Source: Saposhnikovia divaricata
Lineage: Eukaryota; Streptophyta; Magnoliopsida; Apiales; Apiaceae
DNA length: 64,000 nucleotides
Direction of reading: 5' to 3'
NCBI GenBank assembly: GCA_036435485.1
Contig: CM071597.1
Location: 51,505,881 to 51,569,880, forward strand
The position numbers and the translations under genes were made by a program. The notes under the pieces were generated by a model. That model saw nothing but the letters and a program-made list of their open reading frames with translations. It was not told the origin of the DNA and did not search any database. Of this stretch, positions 39,301 to 51,938 are shown piece after piece (positions within the stretch are counted from its first letter, which is position 1; each line of letters opens with the position of its first letter).

Positions 39301-39964
39301 GTATGTTAATCGTAGAGTGTTTTGCCGAAAATGATATACTCATATGTATATATTTTCAAACTTGAGATATATTGAAATGGGAACCTTATAAAGGGTTCAT
39401 ATGTTATTCTTAAAGCTCCTTAGTGAGTATAGATGTTTTATTCAAACTCGGACGTATACATTGTCCGATTATGTTTTGAAACCTGAGATATATACCCATA
39501 TAGTTGGGAATGTTTTCGAAATAAACCCCATTATTATTCTACAAAATGGTGAACTTGCTGAGCATTATGTAGCTCATTCTTGCTTTATAAAAACTTTTCA
39601 GAAAGAGAAGAATTTGGTCGGTTAACTCCGCGACAGCAGAAGAGGAGTAGAAGAATTACCCTGGAGATGATTTAGCTCCTGATAAATACTACAGAGTAAG
39701 TCTGTTAGGTTTTCAGCTATGATAGTAAGACTTGTCCTCAAGTATAGTTGTATTAGTGGAAGTGCGTAAGACTCTGAATTGTACAAATGAATTGTAATAT
39801 TTAGTGTTACTTTTGATTATCGTTTCTGAGGCTCTAACTTGTTTGTGCGTAAGATTGAGGTCTGGACGTATGTATTGTTGAGTTGTAAAGTTAATACAAG
39901 TATGATATGGTTGGATGGTGTCGTGACGACCTGAATCTCTGACCTCAGATTTGGGGGCGTTACA
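36328..39964 (+). repeat. family A 5' LTR
   Basis: 3637 bp, from TGTAAGAACCCTAATTTTTG to GGGGGCGTTACA. It has a TATA-like TATGTATA (38107-38114) and AAGGCAAGTTT (38155-38165) ~45 bp downstream. The LTR small ORF is at 39401-39625. Confidence 0.95.
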
Positions 39965-39968
39965 GAAA

Positions 39969-39980
39969 TGGTATCAGAGC
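39969..39980 (+). other. family A primer-binding site
   Basis: TGGTATCAGAGC, four bases after the LTR end. Confidence 0.93.
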
Positions 39981-42900
39981 AATAAGTTACAGTACTCAGA
40001 AACGAGAGTGTTGAGAGTTAAGTCTAAGTAGGAGAGTGACATAAGAGTTCGTAGTAAACTTATGATTGGACTACCGGAAGAGGTACCGGTGAGTAGAATG
40101 GACTGGAGTGTTACTGGAGGTATTATACTAGGGTTGATAGAATCCTTAGAGACCTTCAGAATGATGAATAGAGGTTTGAGAGTCATACATGACTTATCAT
40201 AGATAATGATATAGGAAGCAGATCGAAATCTCGAGAGCAGCTGAGGTAGAGGCGATATTGCCAATATGATCGGATGACTAGGCTGGCATAAATTTTGTGG
40301 CCCATATTCCTCCACAGTTCAGGAGGCGGCATTTTAAGAATCAAGAAGTTTGGACTTCCCTACATCATTAAGGGTACTTAGTGCTTGGATTAATGAAAGT
40401 CTTTTACTTTGGTTATAAGGTCCGATTTTCAATAAGTAACGGGTTTACCTGAAGGTTGGTCACTATGTCGTTGTGGATTCCATTACCCTTGATGGCGAAT
40501 TTTACATGTGTTATACGAGAATGTTATCATAAGACGAGCGTCCTAGAAAATTCCACGCATGATTCGAACGCTGGAACATGGTAGTTCAACTTAGAGAACA
40601 AACAAGTGGGATTAACAAAGGGACTCAAGAGAAGTTGAATATGGTTGCAACGAGCGATACAGTGATCTCAGAGTCTACCAAAAGAAAAGACCAGCGGGTC
40701 TAGAGTGGGATCCTTTGATAGAGATGTTATCAGGGACTACGTATATATGCATGGTAGACCTCAATATTTTTGGTATATGTTCACATACACACACCCACCA
40801 CTGAACCTATGGACTGCATTGAGATCCCTGAGAGATCTCTTTGATCTGTTCCCAGGGGGAACTGGCCACTTGTGATTGATGTCGGAAGGCATGAAGTAGG
40901 ACCCCATAGACTTAGCAGGTGTCCCCGGAATGATGTGAAGCCTGGTCTTCAAGATAAAGCACGGAAATGACAGATATGTTGGTGAAACCCTGACTCGATA
41001 AATGACTTTAAATGATGATTGAGAGACGCACTAGTTGGTGTCTTGTATTACGAAGACGAAGAGATGGAGTTACCCTCATAGGGGTGATAATGAGATGCAC
41101 GAATGATTATTAACTTATCTTGATAACTACCGGCTGGTGCACTACTTCATTTTAAACTGTTCACTAACCATGTTACCTCGGTTAGCTTATATCAGGTAAC
41201 CCTCCTAGCTTTCTACTTCGAACTTGTGGAATAACAACCAGTGATATACTTTCTCGAAACCGGGACTCATCCAAAGTATCATAACTGATCCCCGAACATT
41301 CTATTTGAAGTTTATAATTATTTCTGCTCAGGACTATTTACACTTTCTTTCAATTATCCAAGGAATGTTCAACAAATATTTCCTTAATTAATCAACGAAT
41401 ACTACTTAACGGATATCGATATTTGATTGCTTCTTTCATACTTGCACTCTTCAGTTAAGCTCATAAATATTCAACAAATTACTGAGGACATGGATGATCT
41501 AATGTCCGCACGTCCCTCATGAATTCTTTTCTTCTATTCAAGATGAGATTGTACATCGTACATTGAAATCATAGCAAGGATATCATTTTGATATTGGTGT
41601 TCCGAATTTAATTCTATTGTCGAATTTGATAAAGCATGTGTACGAAGGCACCCTTGGGTGGACCGTTTCACTAATAAGTAATATTTGATGAGAGGTTATC
41701 GATTGTTCCGATACCTAGAACATTCTCTTCAGATTTTATAGTTTTCTTTTTTTCTAACTTAATAGCTTCTTATTTTCATTCGTTGTCCGAGAAGCCTAAA
41801 GTTTCTTCAGTGGCTACGATGTTGAAATTCCGTTCTATCCAATTGAAACTGGCTAGTCGTTATGCCAATTTGAATGACTAGTTGATCGTTCCAACTACTC
41901 AAAATTGTAATGTTGTGAAGAACACCTAGCTAATTGCCCTAGCTGGTGGTGATGTCTCAAACAGGGAACTAGCAAATTTTGTCTCGCTAGTCGCTAGTGT
42001 TTCTTGAAAAGGACTAGTTATTGTTTCACTGGTCCAACTCCCAATTTAATTCATTCCGCAATGCACTTTGCATGTGGTAAAGTATGATGATGAAAGTTTG
42101 GACGAATAACTTGATTGAGACCTAGTGAGGTCGCCCACTCGACTTGAACTCTTACCCATCTTCGTATCAGACTTTATATCACTTGAATATTTTATTCTTT
42201 CATTTCATACAATGAGAATTCATCTGAAACCATTGATGGCTCGAGTGACAAACTACTTCATTCTTTAATTGTCATGGAGTAGAATTGCTTTCTATTGGTT
42301 GACCTTCATCAATGCGACTTTAGATTTCCTCTTATTATTCAGGAGGAAAAGTATCCACCCGATGTAAGAATTGTATAAAGACCTTCTTTATGACTTTTGT
42401 ATCCAACAATCATTGCCCTTGTGCAACATTCTTTATGGTATCATATTACAGAATTATCAGGACGGGAAGGAATAAACCTTGTTGTATTCTTTCTGTCCAT
42501 CCTTACATCTCCAAAAAAAAAAAAAAATCGAGACTCCTAGTATTTGGAACCATCAACATTCTTGGAACATCCAATGTGGAATTCTTATTGAGATTATCTA
42601 TTGGACCTTGTTATTTTGAAACCATTCCCTTCAAAGTGATTACCCTAAGGTGAACGGGAGGTACAATTGTGAACCGTTACACCAATATGAGATCAAAAAC
42701 CAAATGTTGTAATTGTGCAGCCAGAGCGTTATGCCGAGTAATTATTGAAGTAGAGATAACATGTCAGGGCATACCACAAGACCTTTAATATTGGTGTGGG
42801 GAAAGTTATAAGAAATGATGAGGTGGTTGGGAGCACGCTCCTACCAATCGTTGTCAGGATGTTATATTAACGAATTCTGGAGTTACCAAGCCTTTTCCTG

Positions 42901-43380
42901 ATCCAAGAAATGCTAATCGATTGCGATGTAAAACATATCCTTAGAGGAAACTACCTGGAAGTGAGATGGACAAGAAAGGAAGGAATATCGTGGCAAGAAT
43001 GTGAAGCTTTATTTAGCTTAAAGGTATTGATGCACATAGAGTGTCATAAAGTTTAACAGGCCCCTAATAGCAAATGGATGCATGGATATATGACAATGAT
43101 CCTTCGAGATTACCACCTAATCAAGTTTATTGGGAATCGCAGTAGCATGCAGGCCTCAGGCTGATTGGCGCCAGTTGTGAAGGAGGACGAGCGTATGACA
43201 TCTTACATATACCATCTAGAACTGATACCCTTATCGGAAATGGAGGAATTGTTGACTAGTTAAAATGAGTAGTTGTTTTTCAAAGATAAGGTTGAAGAGA
43301 AGGTTTTACCAACTCAAGATCGACCTTTGTACTGTGCCAAAGTTGGCATTTCACACTAATATAAACGTTATAAAATTGTG
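39981..43380 (+). pseudogene. family A gag/protease region, unreadable
   Basis: The position corresponds to gag and protease, but I cannot read either; stops are dense in all frames. It is colinear with minus-strand 22744-19390. Two stretches are well kept in both copies: ~40740-40990 (matching 21740-21970) and a CTAG-rich ~200 bp at 41820-42020 (matching 20690-20890). ORFs here run antisense to the element and begin with non-AUG codons. Confidence 0.5.
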
Positions 43381-43860
43381 GTAGTATCGTTTGAATGGAC
43401 TAATGAGTCAGAAGCCTTTATGGATTAATGAACAAAGTTTTGGGATGAAATGAGATATTGGCAACAACCTCGTTGTTAGTTATACTTGATGATGAAAAGA
43501 GGACTTTGAGAGTCACGATGATGCGTCTTTCGAGAGTTTGAGAGGTGTGCTGATGCAGTAGAAAAAGGATGATAGCCTATACTTCTAGAACAACATAAAG
43601 GTTATGAGATAGCACTAACCGGGAGTCTGGGATTAGTCATGATGGCGTTCACGCATAAAACTGAGACGTTAACCTTATGAGAAAAATGTTAAAATTTCTC
43701 CACAAGTGCCATAAGTATATCTTCATATTAGAACTAAACATAATAAAGAGAAGGCGACGGAAGGGAGCAGGGAGTATAATGGAGAAATTTGTTATTTCCC
43801 AGGAAAGGCCAGTGTGGTGGCCGATACCATAGAGGGGATTATTCAAAATTGGAATTCAGT
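43381..43860 (+). pseudogene. family A RT and RNase H remnants
   Basis: Recognisable pieces, broken by stops: TNESEAFMD..TKF (~43399-43440), corresponding to the RT motif TNAPAAFMDLMNRVF; ILDD (~43481-43492), corresponding to the catalytic FIDD; then HDLGLVM-like and CHKYIFILELN-like RNase H segments (~43620-43740); and GKASVVADT (~43803-43830), corresponding to the HPGKANVVADAL linker. The order is RT, RNase H, integrase, as in Ty3/gypsy. Confidence 0.75.
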
Positions 43861-45231
43861 TAGTATTGACCAAGAAAATAGAGTATATGCAATAAAGAAT
43901 AACGTTAGAGGAAAATGACTAAATTATAGGGAAGGACAAAGATGTATAGAGAATTAAGAGAATGTTTGGCAAACGGATATGAAGAATGGTATTGGCAAAC
44001 TATTAAGTACAAACGCAACATGCCAAAAGCAGAATGATAGAGATCAAGTGGATTAATTCCGCCTGTAGAAAATATTGAATGTGGACAGAATTATAATGAA
44101 TTTCATATGTAGGTCGCCAAAGACCGAGCCAAGAGATGGCCCTAGTTGATTTATAATTGTTGGACCAAGTGATTTAACTACGAGAGACTTTCCATTTAGA
44201 AGATTATCGATTTATATACGGAAGAGATGGTGGTGCAATATAAAGCTTCTGCGGTGATTACGTTAGATAGAGACTTAAGGTTAAACTTCGAATATTGAAG
44301 GTGCTTTCAAGTGTAATTAATAAAGAGATTGAGCGTATGTACTAATTTGACCTGTGGCTGACGGACATGGGAGAAGAATTATCTAGACGATCGAATTTAT
44401 ATTTAGTGTCGTGCCTTAGATTTCACGGGGCAGTCGAGAATAAAAACTTATCCATGAAATGAATGTTGTTATCACGATCGTCACCATGCGAACGTAAGGA
44501 CGTCTCTTGTAAAGCGTACTACGAAAGAAGAAGTTTCACTTTTCTTGCGTTACGAAGAATTCAATGAACGAGGGATATAGTAGCTGAACTGGTTCGACAT
44601 ATACCGAAGACTATACAGTATCTATAGCAAGTGGTAACGGCTGACGGGAGGCAACACATGCGTGCTAATAAAGCCAAGGAATATGAGGAATACCGTGCGT
44701 ATTGACGTTGTCTCAGATTATAAAACACGACCACAAAGTATTCACGGGCCAACGATACAAGGACTCAACATGGATACTATGAACAAGGTAGAGGAGGAAC
44801 GTATAAGTAGTGGGATAGAAATTTTCATTCATAGAACAACCGATAAGGAATACAGGTCAAGGAGAGTATGCGTTGAGAAACAACATTAAAGCGTTGGTGA
44901 GACCAAGGGAGAGAACAATGAGGTTGAAGTGTCAACCTGAGAGTTGGGAAGGGTAAGGTTGGAATTGTATCTACAACTATTATCCTTAGGTTCTTAAGAT
45001 AGAATCCTTTTAAGGAGATGAGACTGCATTAACCCTAACTTTCGGGAATATTCGAAACCTGGACGAACAGTAATCTTATGGGTGGATGAGAAATTTTTGC
45101 AATCACGATATGTACGAATTATTAAATGAAGATTTCTAACTGATATTACGTCTTTACGGTACAGACGAGTGTATGTAACAGTCATTAGTTTTTTTCGCGA
45201 AACCCATTATTTCGAATGGTCAAATTTTATG
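43861..45231 (+). pseudogene. family A integrase N-terminal and core remnant
   Basis: Mostly unreadable. RDIVAELVRH (~44570-44600) resembles the DVAEFVxxC segment of the integrase zinc domain. 44994-45232 is close to both minus-strand copies (17512-17750 and 27166-27404). No intact zinc finger or first catalytic Asp could be placed. Confidence 0.5.
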
Positions 45232-46138
45232 AGATATCTAAGGAGATCGTGGTAAGGCATGGGGTTCTTGTTGAGCATTGTATCTGGGAGAGACCCAAGA
45301 TTCAACTCCAGGTTCTGGAGAAGTTTTCAGGATTGTGTGGGGACCAAGTTAAACATGAGTACTGCATACCATCCCCAATCAGACGGACAGAGCGAGAGAA
45401 CCATCCAGACCATAGAGGACATGTTGAGAGTAGGTGCCATCGATTTTAAGGGAAGTTGGGATGACCACTTTCCGTTGATCGAATTTTCCTACAACAATAG
45501 TTACCATGCGAGTATAGGAATGCCCCATATGAAGCTTTATACGGACAAAGATGTCGGTCTCCCTTGTGTTGGGAAGAAGTTGGAGAGCGGAAGATTTTAG
45601 GGCCTGAACTGGTCCAACAGACAAGAGAAACTATCGAACTCATAAGAGGACGGCTGGTAGCGGCCCAGGACAGACAGAGGAAGTATGCGGACCAGACCCG
45701 CAAGGACAAAGAATATGAGGTAGGAGAGTTTGTGATGTTAAAAGTATCATCGTGGAAGGGATTGATGAGATTTGGTAAGAAGGGGAAGCTAAGCCCAAGA
45801 TTTATTGGACCTTTTGAGATCTTGAAACGAGTTGGGAAGTTAGCCTACGAATTGGCTTTACCCCCGAGCTTGCAGCAAGTACATAATGTGTTCCATGTGT
45901 CCATGCTACGACCCTACCATACCGACTTCCGACATGTGATAGAACATGATCAAGTGGATCTGTAACCAGACTTAACATATGTAGAGCAACCCGTAGAAAT
46001 CATGGATAGAAAAGAACAGGTGATGAGGAACAAGGTTGTCAAACTAGTGAGAGTCTTGTGGAGGAATCAGAATGTCGAAGAATCAACATGGGAACTAGAG
46101 AGCGCGATGCGTGAAAAGCACCCCCAACTATTTTCAAC
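45232..46138 (+). pseudogene. family A integrase C-terminal half and chromodomain
   Basis: The frame 45259-45600 reads SIVSGRDPRFNSRFW (second catalytic Asp) and TAYHPQSDGQSERTIQTIED (third catalytic residue, Glu), then WDDHFPLIEFSYNNSYHASI. After a shift, 45564-45965 has KYADQTRKDKEYEVGEFVML, GKLSPRFIGPFEILKRVG and VHNVFHVSMLRPYHTD. A stop at 45963-45965 precedes the chromodomain, VEIMDRKEQVMRNKVVKLVR and VLWRNQNVEESTWELE, which ends at ~46138. The chromodomain directs integration of chromoviruses towards marked chromatin. The part 45232-45716 is missing from both minus-strand copies, so this is the fuller form. Confidence 0.88.
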
Positions 46139-46162
46139 CTGATTCCGGGACGGAATCCTTTT

Positions 46163-46174
46163 AAGGAGGGGAGG
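46163..46174 (+). other. family A polypurine tract
   Basis: AAGGAGGGGAGG immediately before the 3' LTR. Element C has the same AAGGAGGGGAG at 51926-51936. Confidence 0.88.
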
Positions 46175-46175
46175 C

Positions 46176-49100
46176 AGTAAGAACCCTAATTTTTGGTAAT
46201 ATTTCCTTTTATTTAATATCTTGTGACATTGTCAATATGGAACCTTTCTAGTCATCCCTGTTGATTAATAGAATTGATTGTCTGAGAAACTGTGTTGTTG
46301 CATTCACTATGTAAGATAAAAGGGAGATTGTAAAGGCAAGAGTCTTATTGTTAGTAAGATTTATAAAACTTGGGATTTGAGAATGATTAGAGTATTAAAA
46401 GATTTATTAAGAATTATGACGAGGAATTTTGGATATTCGAGGGATTTACACAATTAAGTACTTAAGGAATTATAGGGGAAATCTCTACGCGACAAAATAT
46501 TATTACGAGAGATTAATTAAGATACGATATGAATTAAAGATTAAATGACAAGCATTGGTGGAAGAATAATGATACAAGGAGTAGTATTGCATGCAAGTCC
46601 CATGCAACCAAGTGGTTAGGAATAAGCAAACTAGTTAACCAAATGGAAGGGGAATAGTAACTAGTTAGCTTGCTTTTCAAAAAGGGGAGACAAGAAGTAC
46701 ACATGCCCATGCCTTGCTAGTACTTGCCTATGCATACATTATATGTATCACCCAACACTTAACCTCAATTATTCTACCAACACAACACAAAAATCAAAAC
46801 AACACAAACACTCCCCCCCCCTTCTAGCTTGCTCTCGGCCAAGCATAAAAATGGGAGAAGAAAATTCTTCCTCCCCCATTTCCCCTCACTCATAAATCAA
46901 GATATAATTACTAGGCCCTCTACATCATCTAAGCAAGGTATGTTAAGAGTTTCAAGCCATTTCATCCATCCAAATTCTAGTTATAAATTGTTAAAGATTT
47001 GGTGAATAGTAACCATGTTTGATTTTTCTTGGATTGTAAGGGTTGTAGGAGACCATTCAAGGTGTTATTGAGTTTGGTAAAGCTTATCCAAGACTCCTAG
47101 GTGCTCAAGAAGGTATAAAAATCACAAACCCTTTTGGTTATGTAGTGTTTATAATGTTTGGTAGTAGATCCATGTATATATGAGTTAATCTTGGTTGTAT
47201 AAGTATTGGATGGCATGGATCTTGAGTTTTGATGTTGAGATTGTGACTTTTATGACTATGGATGATATATATATCTCCATGAGTGTTATGAACCATGATC
47301 TAAGTGTATTAAGTGTTGATTATGTTATGGAAGTGTGAAAAATGGTTGATCTAAGTAGTTTGTGCTTGCTGAATTTTTTCCAGGAACATTGACCTGTATT
47401 GTAGCACGATTTTGAACCCCCAAATGTTGTCCCCTGATGACCTACCTTATATTGTTGGAAAGATAATTGAATGTAGTTTCTGGAAATGTAAGGTTCATAG
47501 CTAGGTGATGTGCGGATTTTTAGTTATGGCCGGAGGAGTGAATTTTGTTTCTGGACTATGGACTGCATTAAGTGACCCCATTGTGAACCTTGTTTAAACC
47601 CCTAAAAATATATGTGGGATCATGGAAAAATTTGAGAATGTAGGGAATGCAGTGGTTAAGATCACCCAAAAGGAATTGGATTAAAATATGAATTTTTGGA
47701 TTTTATAAAAATGCTAGAGTAAAATTCGCGGAATGGAAAAAGTCGATTAGTGAAGCAAAATTCTTGGGTTAGTGGTTATGATTCGAAAGTGGTAATTAAA
47801 TTAAGTCGAGTAAGTGACGAGCGTAATCGAGTGATGACATGAACCTATAGTGGGGCTAAAGAGTCATAAGACGAAGTCGTTAAGTTAATTTCGTACCCCC
47901 CCTAAACCCCGTAATTAAAGAGATAGTGTTAAGGTACTAACGAACGATTATTGCTTATGTATAGATCGTTCGAATCCGCACGCTCGACCACCCCAACCAA
48001 GCCAAGGCAAGTTTACTTTTCAAAACTTATACATATACAAGGACTTTCACTGTTGTGTTTGTAGTTTTCAACTATAACAAATGTTATGCTTATCGAAGTA
48101 TTGATGCAATTGAGATTGTATAAGTACATATATGTTTGTACCCCTTGAACTTAGATTGAAATGTTTTCTTCGGACAACGACTCTAGCAATAGAGGTCGTA
48201 GCGGTCCGTATATACTATTGACCGGGGAGCGGTATACTATTATATCGTATCTAGATTGCGAAAACCCGAAGGGTCATTCGGGGAGTATCGTATACTCAAA
48301 TATTATGTTCATATCTTCGTAAATACTCGAAACCCTATCTTGGATTAAAAGTTTATTTTATCGAATAATAATTTTATTAATTATTAATATTAAATCTTAA
48401 AATATTATTTATTAATTACTGTTCATTATTTAAAGACAAGTTAATCCAAGATACTTTTTTAATTCTTTCAAACTCGAACACTTTCGAACTCAAAACATTT
48501 TCGAAAACCCCCGGTCAGGTTCTGCTTCGTGTATGATTTCAAGAATCATCGGTCGATTGATGTCGGACCTCAATTACTCTGTTTTCAATCAAAATCAAGT
48601 TTTCAAAAGAAAAAGAAAAAGGGACTCTGGCAGGTGTGGGAACCGTTGACGAACGATTCCCGGGATGTGTAAGCGGCTGTGGGCCAAGCGGTCCATCAAT
48701 TATTATTCCGGCCCAGGTGTTGCCGAAGGATGATTACGGATGCAGTTTTCATCGAGGGTGATTACGGATGTAGTTTTCACTCGGGGATAGTTACGGATGT
48801 AGTTTCTATCCTTCTACCCGTAGAGAAGACCCGCGGATTATTGGACTTGGATGTGGCGACTGATCATCGTCAATCCCTGTCAGGTTTTTATGTTTTCTTC
48901 CAGTCCCATCCTCCACTTTGGAAAAATACTCAAACACTGCTTCTTGGGCCTAAGTGCCAAGTTGCTGATAGTGTGGTTTTTGATGAGAAAATATTGACAT
49001 CGTGCAGTATCTAGAACTGCAAGATTTTCTATAAAGATGGGCACGTGTTAGTGCACTCTTCCAATTGTTTCAAAGAATGAAATGTTTTTGTATGAGAAAC

Positions 49101-49815
49101 CTTCTAAGCTAATGGAATGAAAGAGGTTTGCAATGATGTATTCCTTGTACAGTATGTTAATCGTGGAGTGTTTTGCCGAAAATGATATACTCATATGTAT
49201 ATATTTTCAAACTTGAGATATATTGAAATGGGAACCTTATAAAGGGTTCATATGTTATTCTTAAAGCTCCTTAGTGAGTATAGATGTTTTATTCAAACTC
49301 GGACGTATACATTGTCCGATTATGTTTTGAAACCTAAGATATATACCCATATAGTTGGGAATGTTTTCGAAATAAACCCCATTATTATTCTACAAAATGG
49401 TGAACTTGCTGAGCATTATGTAGCTCATTCTTGCTTTATAAAAACTTTTCAGAAAGAGAAGAATTTGGTCGGTTAACTCCGCGACAGCAGAAGAGGAGTA
49501 GAAGAATTACCCTGGAGATGATTTAGCTCCTGATAAATACTACAGAGTAAGTCTGTTAGGTTTTCAGCTGTGATAGTAAGACTTGTCATCAAGTATAGTT
49601 GTATTAGTGGAAGTGCGTAAGACTCTGAATTGTACAGATGAATTGTAATATTTAGTGTTACTTTTGATTATCGTTTCTGAGGCTCTAACTTGTTTGTGCG
49701 TAAGATTGAGGTCTGGACGTATGTATTGTTGAGTTGTAAAGTTAATACAAGTATGATATGGTTGGATGGTGTCGTGACGACCTGAATCTCTGACCTCAGA
49801 TTTGGGGGCGTTACA
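46176..49815 (+). repeat. family A 3' LTR
   Basis: 3640 bp, very close to 36328-39964. The first base is mutated (AGTAAG where the 5' LTR has TGTAAG). The end GTTACA is followed by the target duplication AATGA. Confidence 0.95.
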
Positions 49816-51925
49816 AATGAGGTGGCCGACAATCTAAGTATAAAGGAATAATTACAAATGTTCATACCGAAGAAACATAATGATATTTGGAAGGACCTTG
49901 AAGGTCATATCGGAATGGAGGAATTTACATTCCTTCTGATGACTGTGCAAGAATTGACGGTAATAATAGTTTAATTAAAGATTCGATTCCTGATGGAGTC
50001 TTAAGCATATTACGTACCTTAGAAGGTCCCGTTTTGAGGCAAACCAGGACCATGGTACAAAAATTGATGAAGTAAACCGTTAGGTTTCCAGTCTTTTATG
50101 GAAGATGCATAAGTGATAGTTTCATCAACCGGACCTAGCTGCGATGCTTGAAACTCTTCTGCAATTCTATCTACTTCATGTTATATCTACATCAAGTTCA
50201 GGAAGTGTTCCTTATGGATAAGGAATAGTGATTACTTTGTCTCCCTAAGGGATTTGAAACCCGTAGGGTTAGCTATTAACGCACTACGTAAACAACAAGC
50301 GATGGTGATTCTTCTAAGAAGGTAGATGACAACGTAAAGATAAAGAAAGTGCTGCTATTGATAAACTAAATGGCATGTTGATGAATGACAAGCAAGTTTG
50401 TGTTAGTGTATTTCTGCGCAAACCAGATAGAGAATATGAGGTTGATGATTCATGATGCCAAATGTATTCCCGTAGAAAGAATTAATGAGACTTGGAGGGA
50501 AGGGCAGTTGAGCCCGAGACTTATTGGGCCATTTGAGAGTTCAAAAGTGTTCTCGAGCCAGCCTTACCCCCAAAACTTATAGCACGGTCATAACGGGTTT
50601 TCATGTGGCAAGGCTACGCTAGTAAAATGCAGATGTTCAACAGATGATAGGAGTACGAGCATGTAGATATACGACCTGGTCTGACTTACGAAAGACAACT
50701 TGTGGAAAACCACGGATAGAAAAGAACAAGTGATGAGAAACAAGGTTGGCAGAAGTAGATTATATGAATCTAAGTTAAAGGGATCGGGCCAGATTCATAT
50801 CGGAAAGTTTAAATTGGAATAACGTGATGATTATAGAATAAATGTGACGGAATACCGATAAGGAGGTACCAAGTGCAAAAATGTGTCTCAATAAAGAGGT
50901 GAAGGTGAAAGTAAATAATAGAAATGAGTAAGAATCAGATAATAAGAAGGATGTGATTGATAAAGAAAAGGCTGGGAAAGCAACTATGGAATGAGAAGCA
51001 AGGAATGTTATGAATGGGTTTTCTAATGAATTCTCAGGATGACAACCTGATAGTGTCAATATTATAGTTATGAAAAAGCTAGTAACATGATATGGGATGT
51101 CAGTAATAATGATGTCAAGTGAGAAATCTAAGATTTAACCTGAAAGGTTGAAGGATTTCCCGAATGTGAGTATCGCTAAGATTGAACAAGAGTATTTGTC
51201 CATAGAATAATGGACAAAGTAGCAAGATATGTTGTCACTTGAGATTGCGATCAAATAGTATTGGATATAATTATGATTAATCTCTTCTTTGATAAACCTC
51301 TATAGTTCAGAGGTAAATTCTGAGTATGATATTCTACAATCATGAAAGCTTTCTATAATCCTTTAGAACTCTGTTCTCTTCTTCTCTCTTATTCATCTTC
51401 TTTATGAATTGAGAAGAACAACCCTTTTAGGAGGGGAGGTACTGCTACGTGACTATCTGTCTATGTGATAGAAGTCTAAGTGGAATACCATAACTTGTTT
51501 AATTGCTTGTCAAGTACTAAAGGCTGGCCCCTTCTGTACTAACTATGCAATATAACAAATGTTCAATTGATCATAGTGATCTCTCAATAAATCTTTCCAC
51601 TTCTCTATATTGATCGAGATTGTGAAGATTAAAGCGATCAGGAAATGCACAGTACGAGCGAGGTTACCTCCGAATTCGTAGGGTGATAGTGATACCAATG
51701 TTACTGCAGGTATCAATAAGGATAAGACTGAGTAAGAGTATAACCCGGATAGTGAGTTGTACGAAAAGTAGCAACGTTGATGGAAAAAGGATACAGTATG
51801 GATTGTAGCACTAGAAGATGTGCTGAGGAAGGGTAGAACGACTAAGAATTGACCGGGAAGCTAAAAATTGAACGACAGGCAAACGACTCTTTGCTTCCTA
51901 CCTGATTCCGGGACGGAATCCTTTT
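49816..51925 (+). pseudogene. element C internal region, part 2: pol 3' end
   Basis: It starts with NEVADNLS, continuing the RNase H/integrase linker cut by the nested insertion. The integrase core is unreadable. The C-terminus can be read at ~50470-50545 as ETWREGQLSPRLIGPFE, homologous to KGKLSPRFIGPFEI in family A. A chromodomain remnant follows at ~50699-50745 (DRKEQVMRNKV in a broken frame). From 50765 to 51925 (~1.1 kb) I see no coding sequence. Confidence 0.7.
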
Positions 51926-51936
51926 AAGGAGGGGAG
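51926..51936 (+). other. element C polypurine tract
   Basis: AAGGAGGGGAG, two bases before the 3' LTR start at 51939. Confidence 0.88.
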
Positions 51937-51938
51937 AC

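Larger units (their letters stand above)
36328..49815 (+). mobile_element. complete family A (Tekay-like) element nested in C
   Basis: 5' LTR 36328-39964, primer-binding site 39969-39980, internal region 39965-46175, polypurine tract 46163-46174, 3' LTR 46176-49815. The target duplication AATGA is at 36323-36327 and 49816-49820. Removing the element and one AATGA rejoins element C's motif GKANEVADNLS. The LTRs differ at only a few dozen positions by eye, indicating a fairly recent insertion, yet the internal region is heavily degenerate. It was therefore probably copied by proteins supplied in trans, or belongs to a non-autonomous lineage. Confidence 0.95.

Noticed and set aside
39969..39980. 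tRNA-Met-like sequence as a possible tRNA gene
   Set aside because: Only the 12-base primer-binding complement is present, in every element at the same place after the LTR.
39974..40315. 113-codon ORF similar to 22409-22729
   Set aside because: Antisense to family A in both copies, in the gag leader region; similarity is explained by shared ancestry and the frames differ in length.
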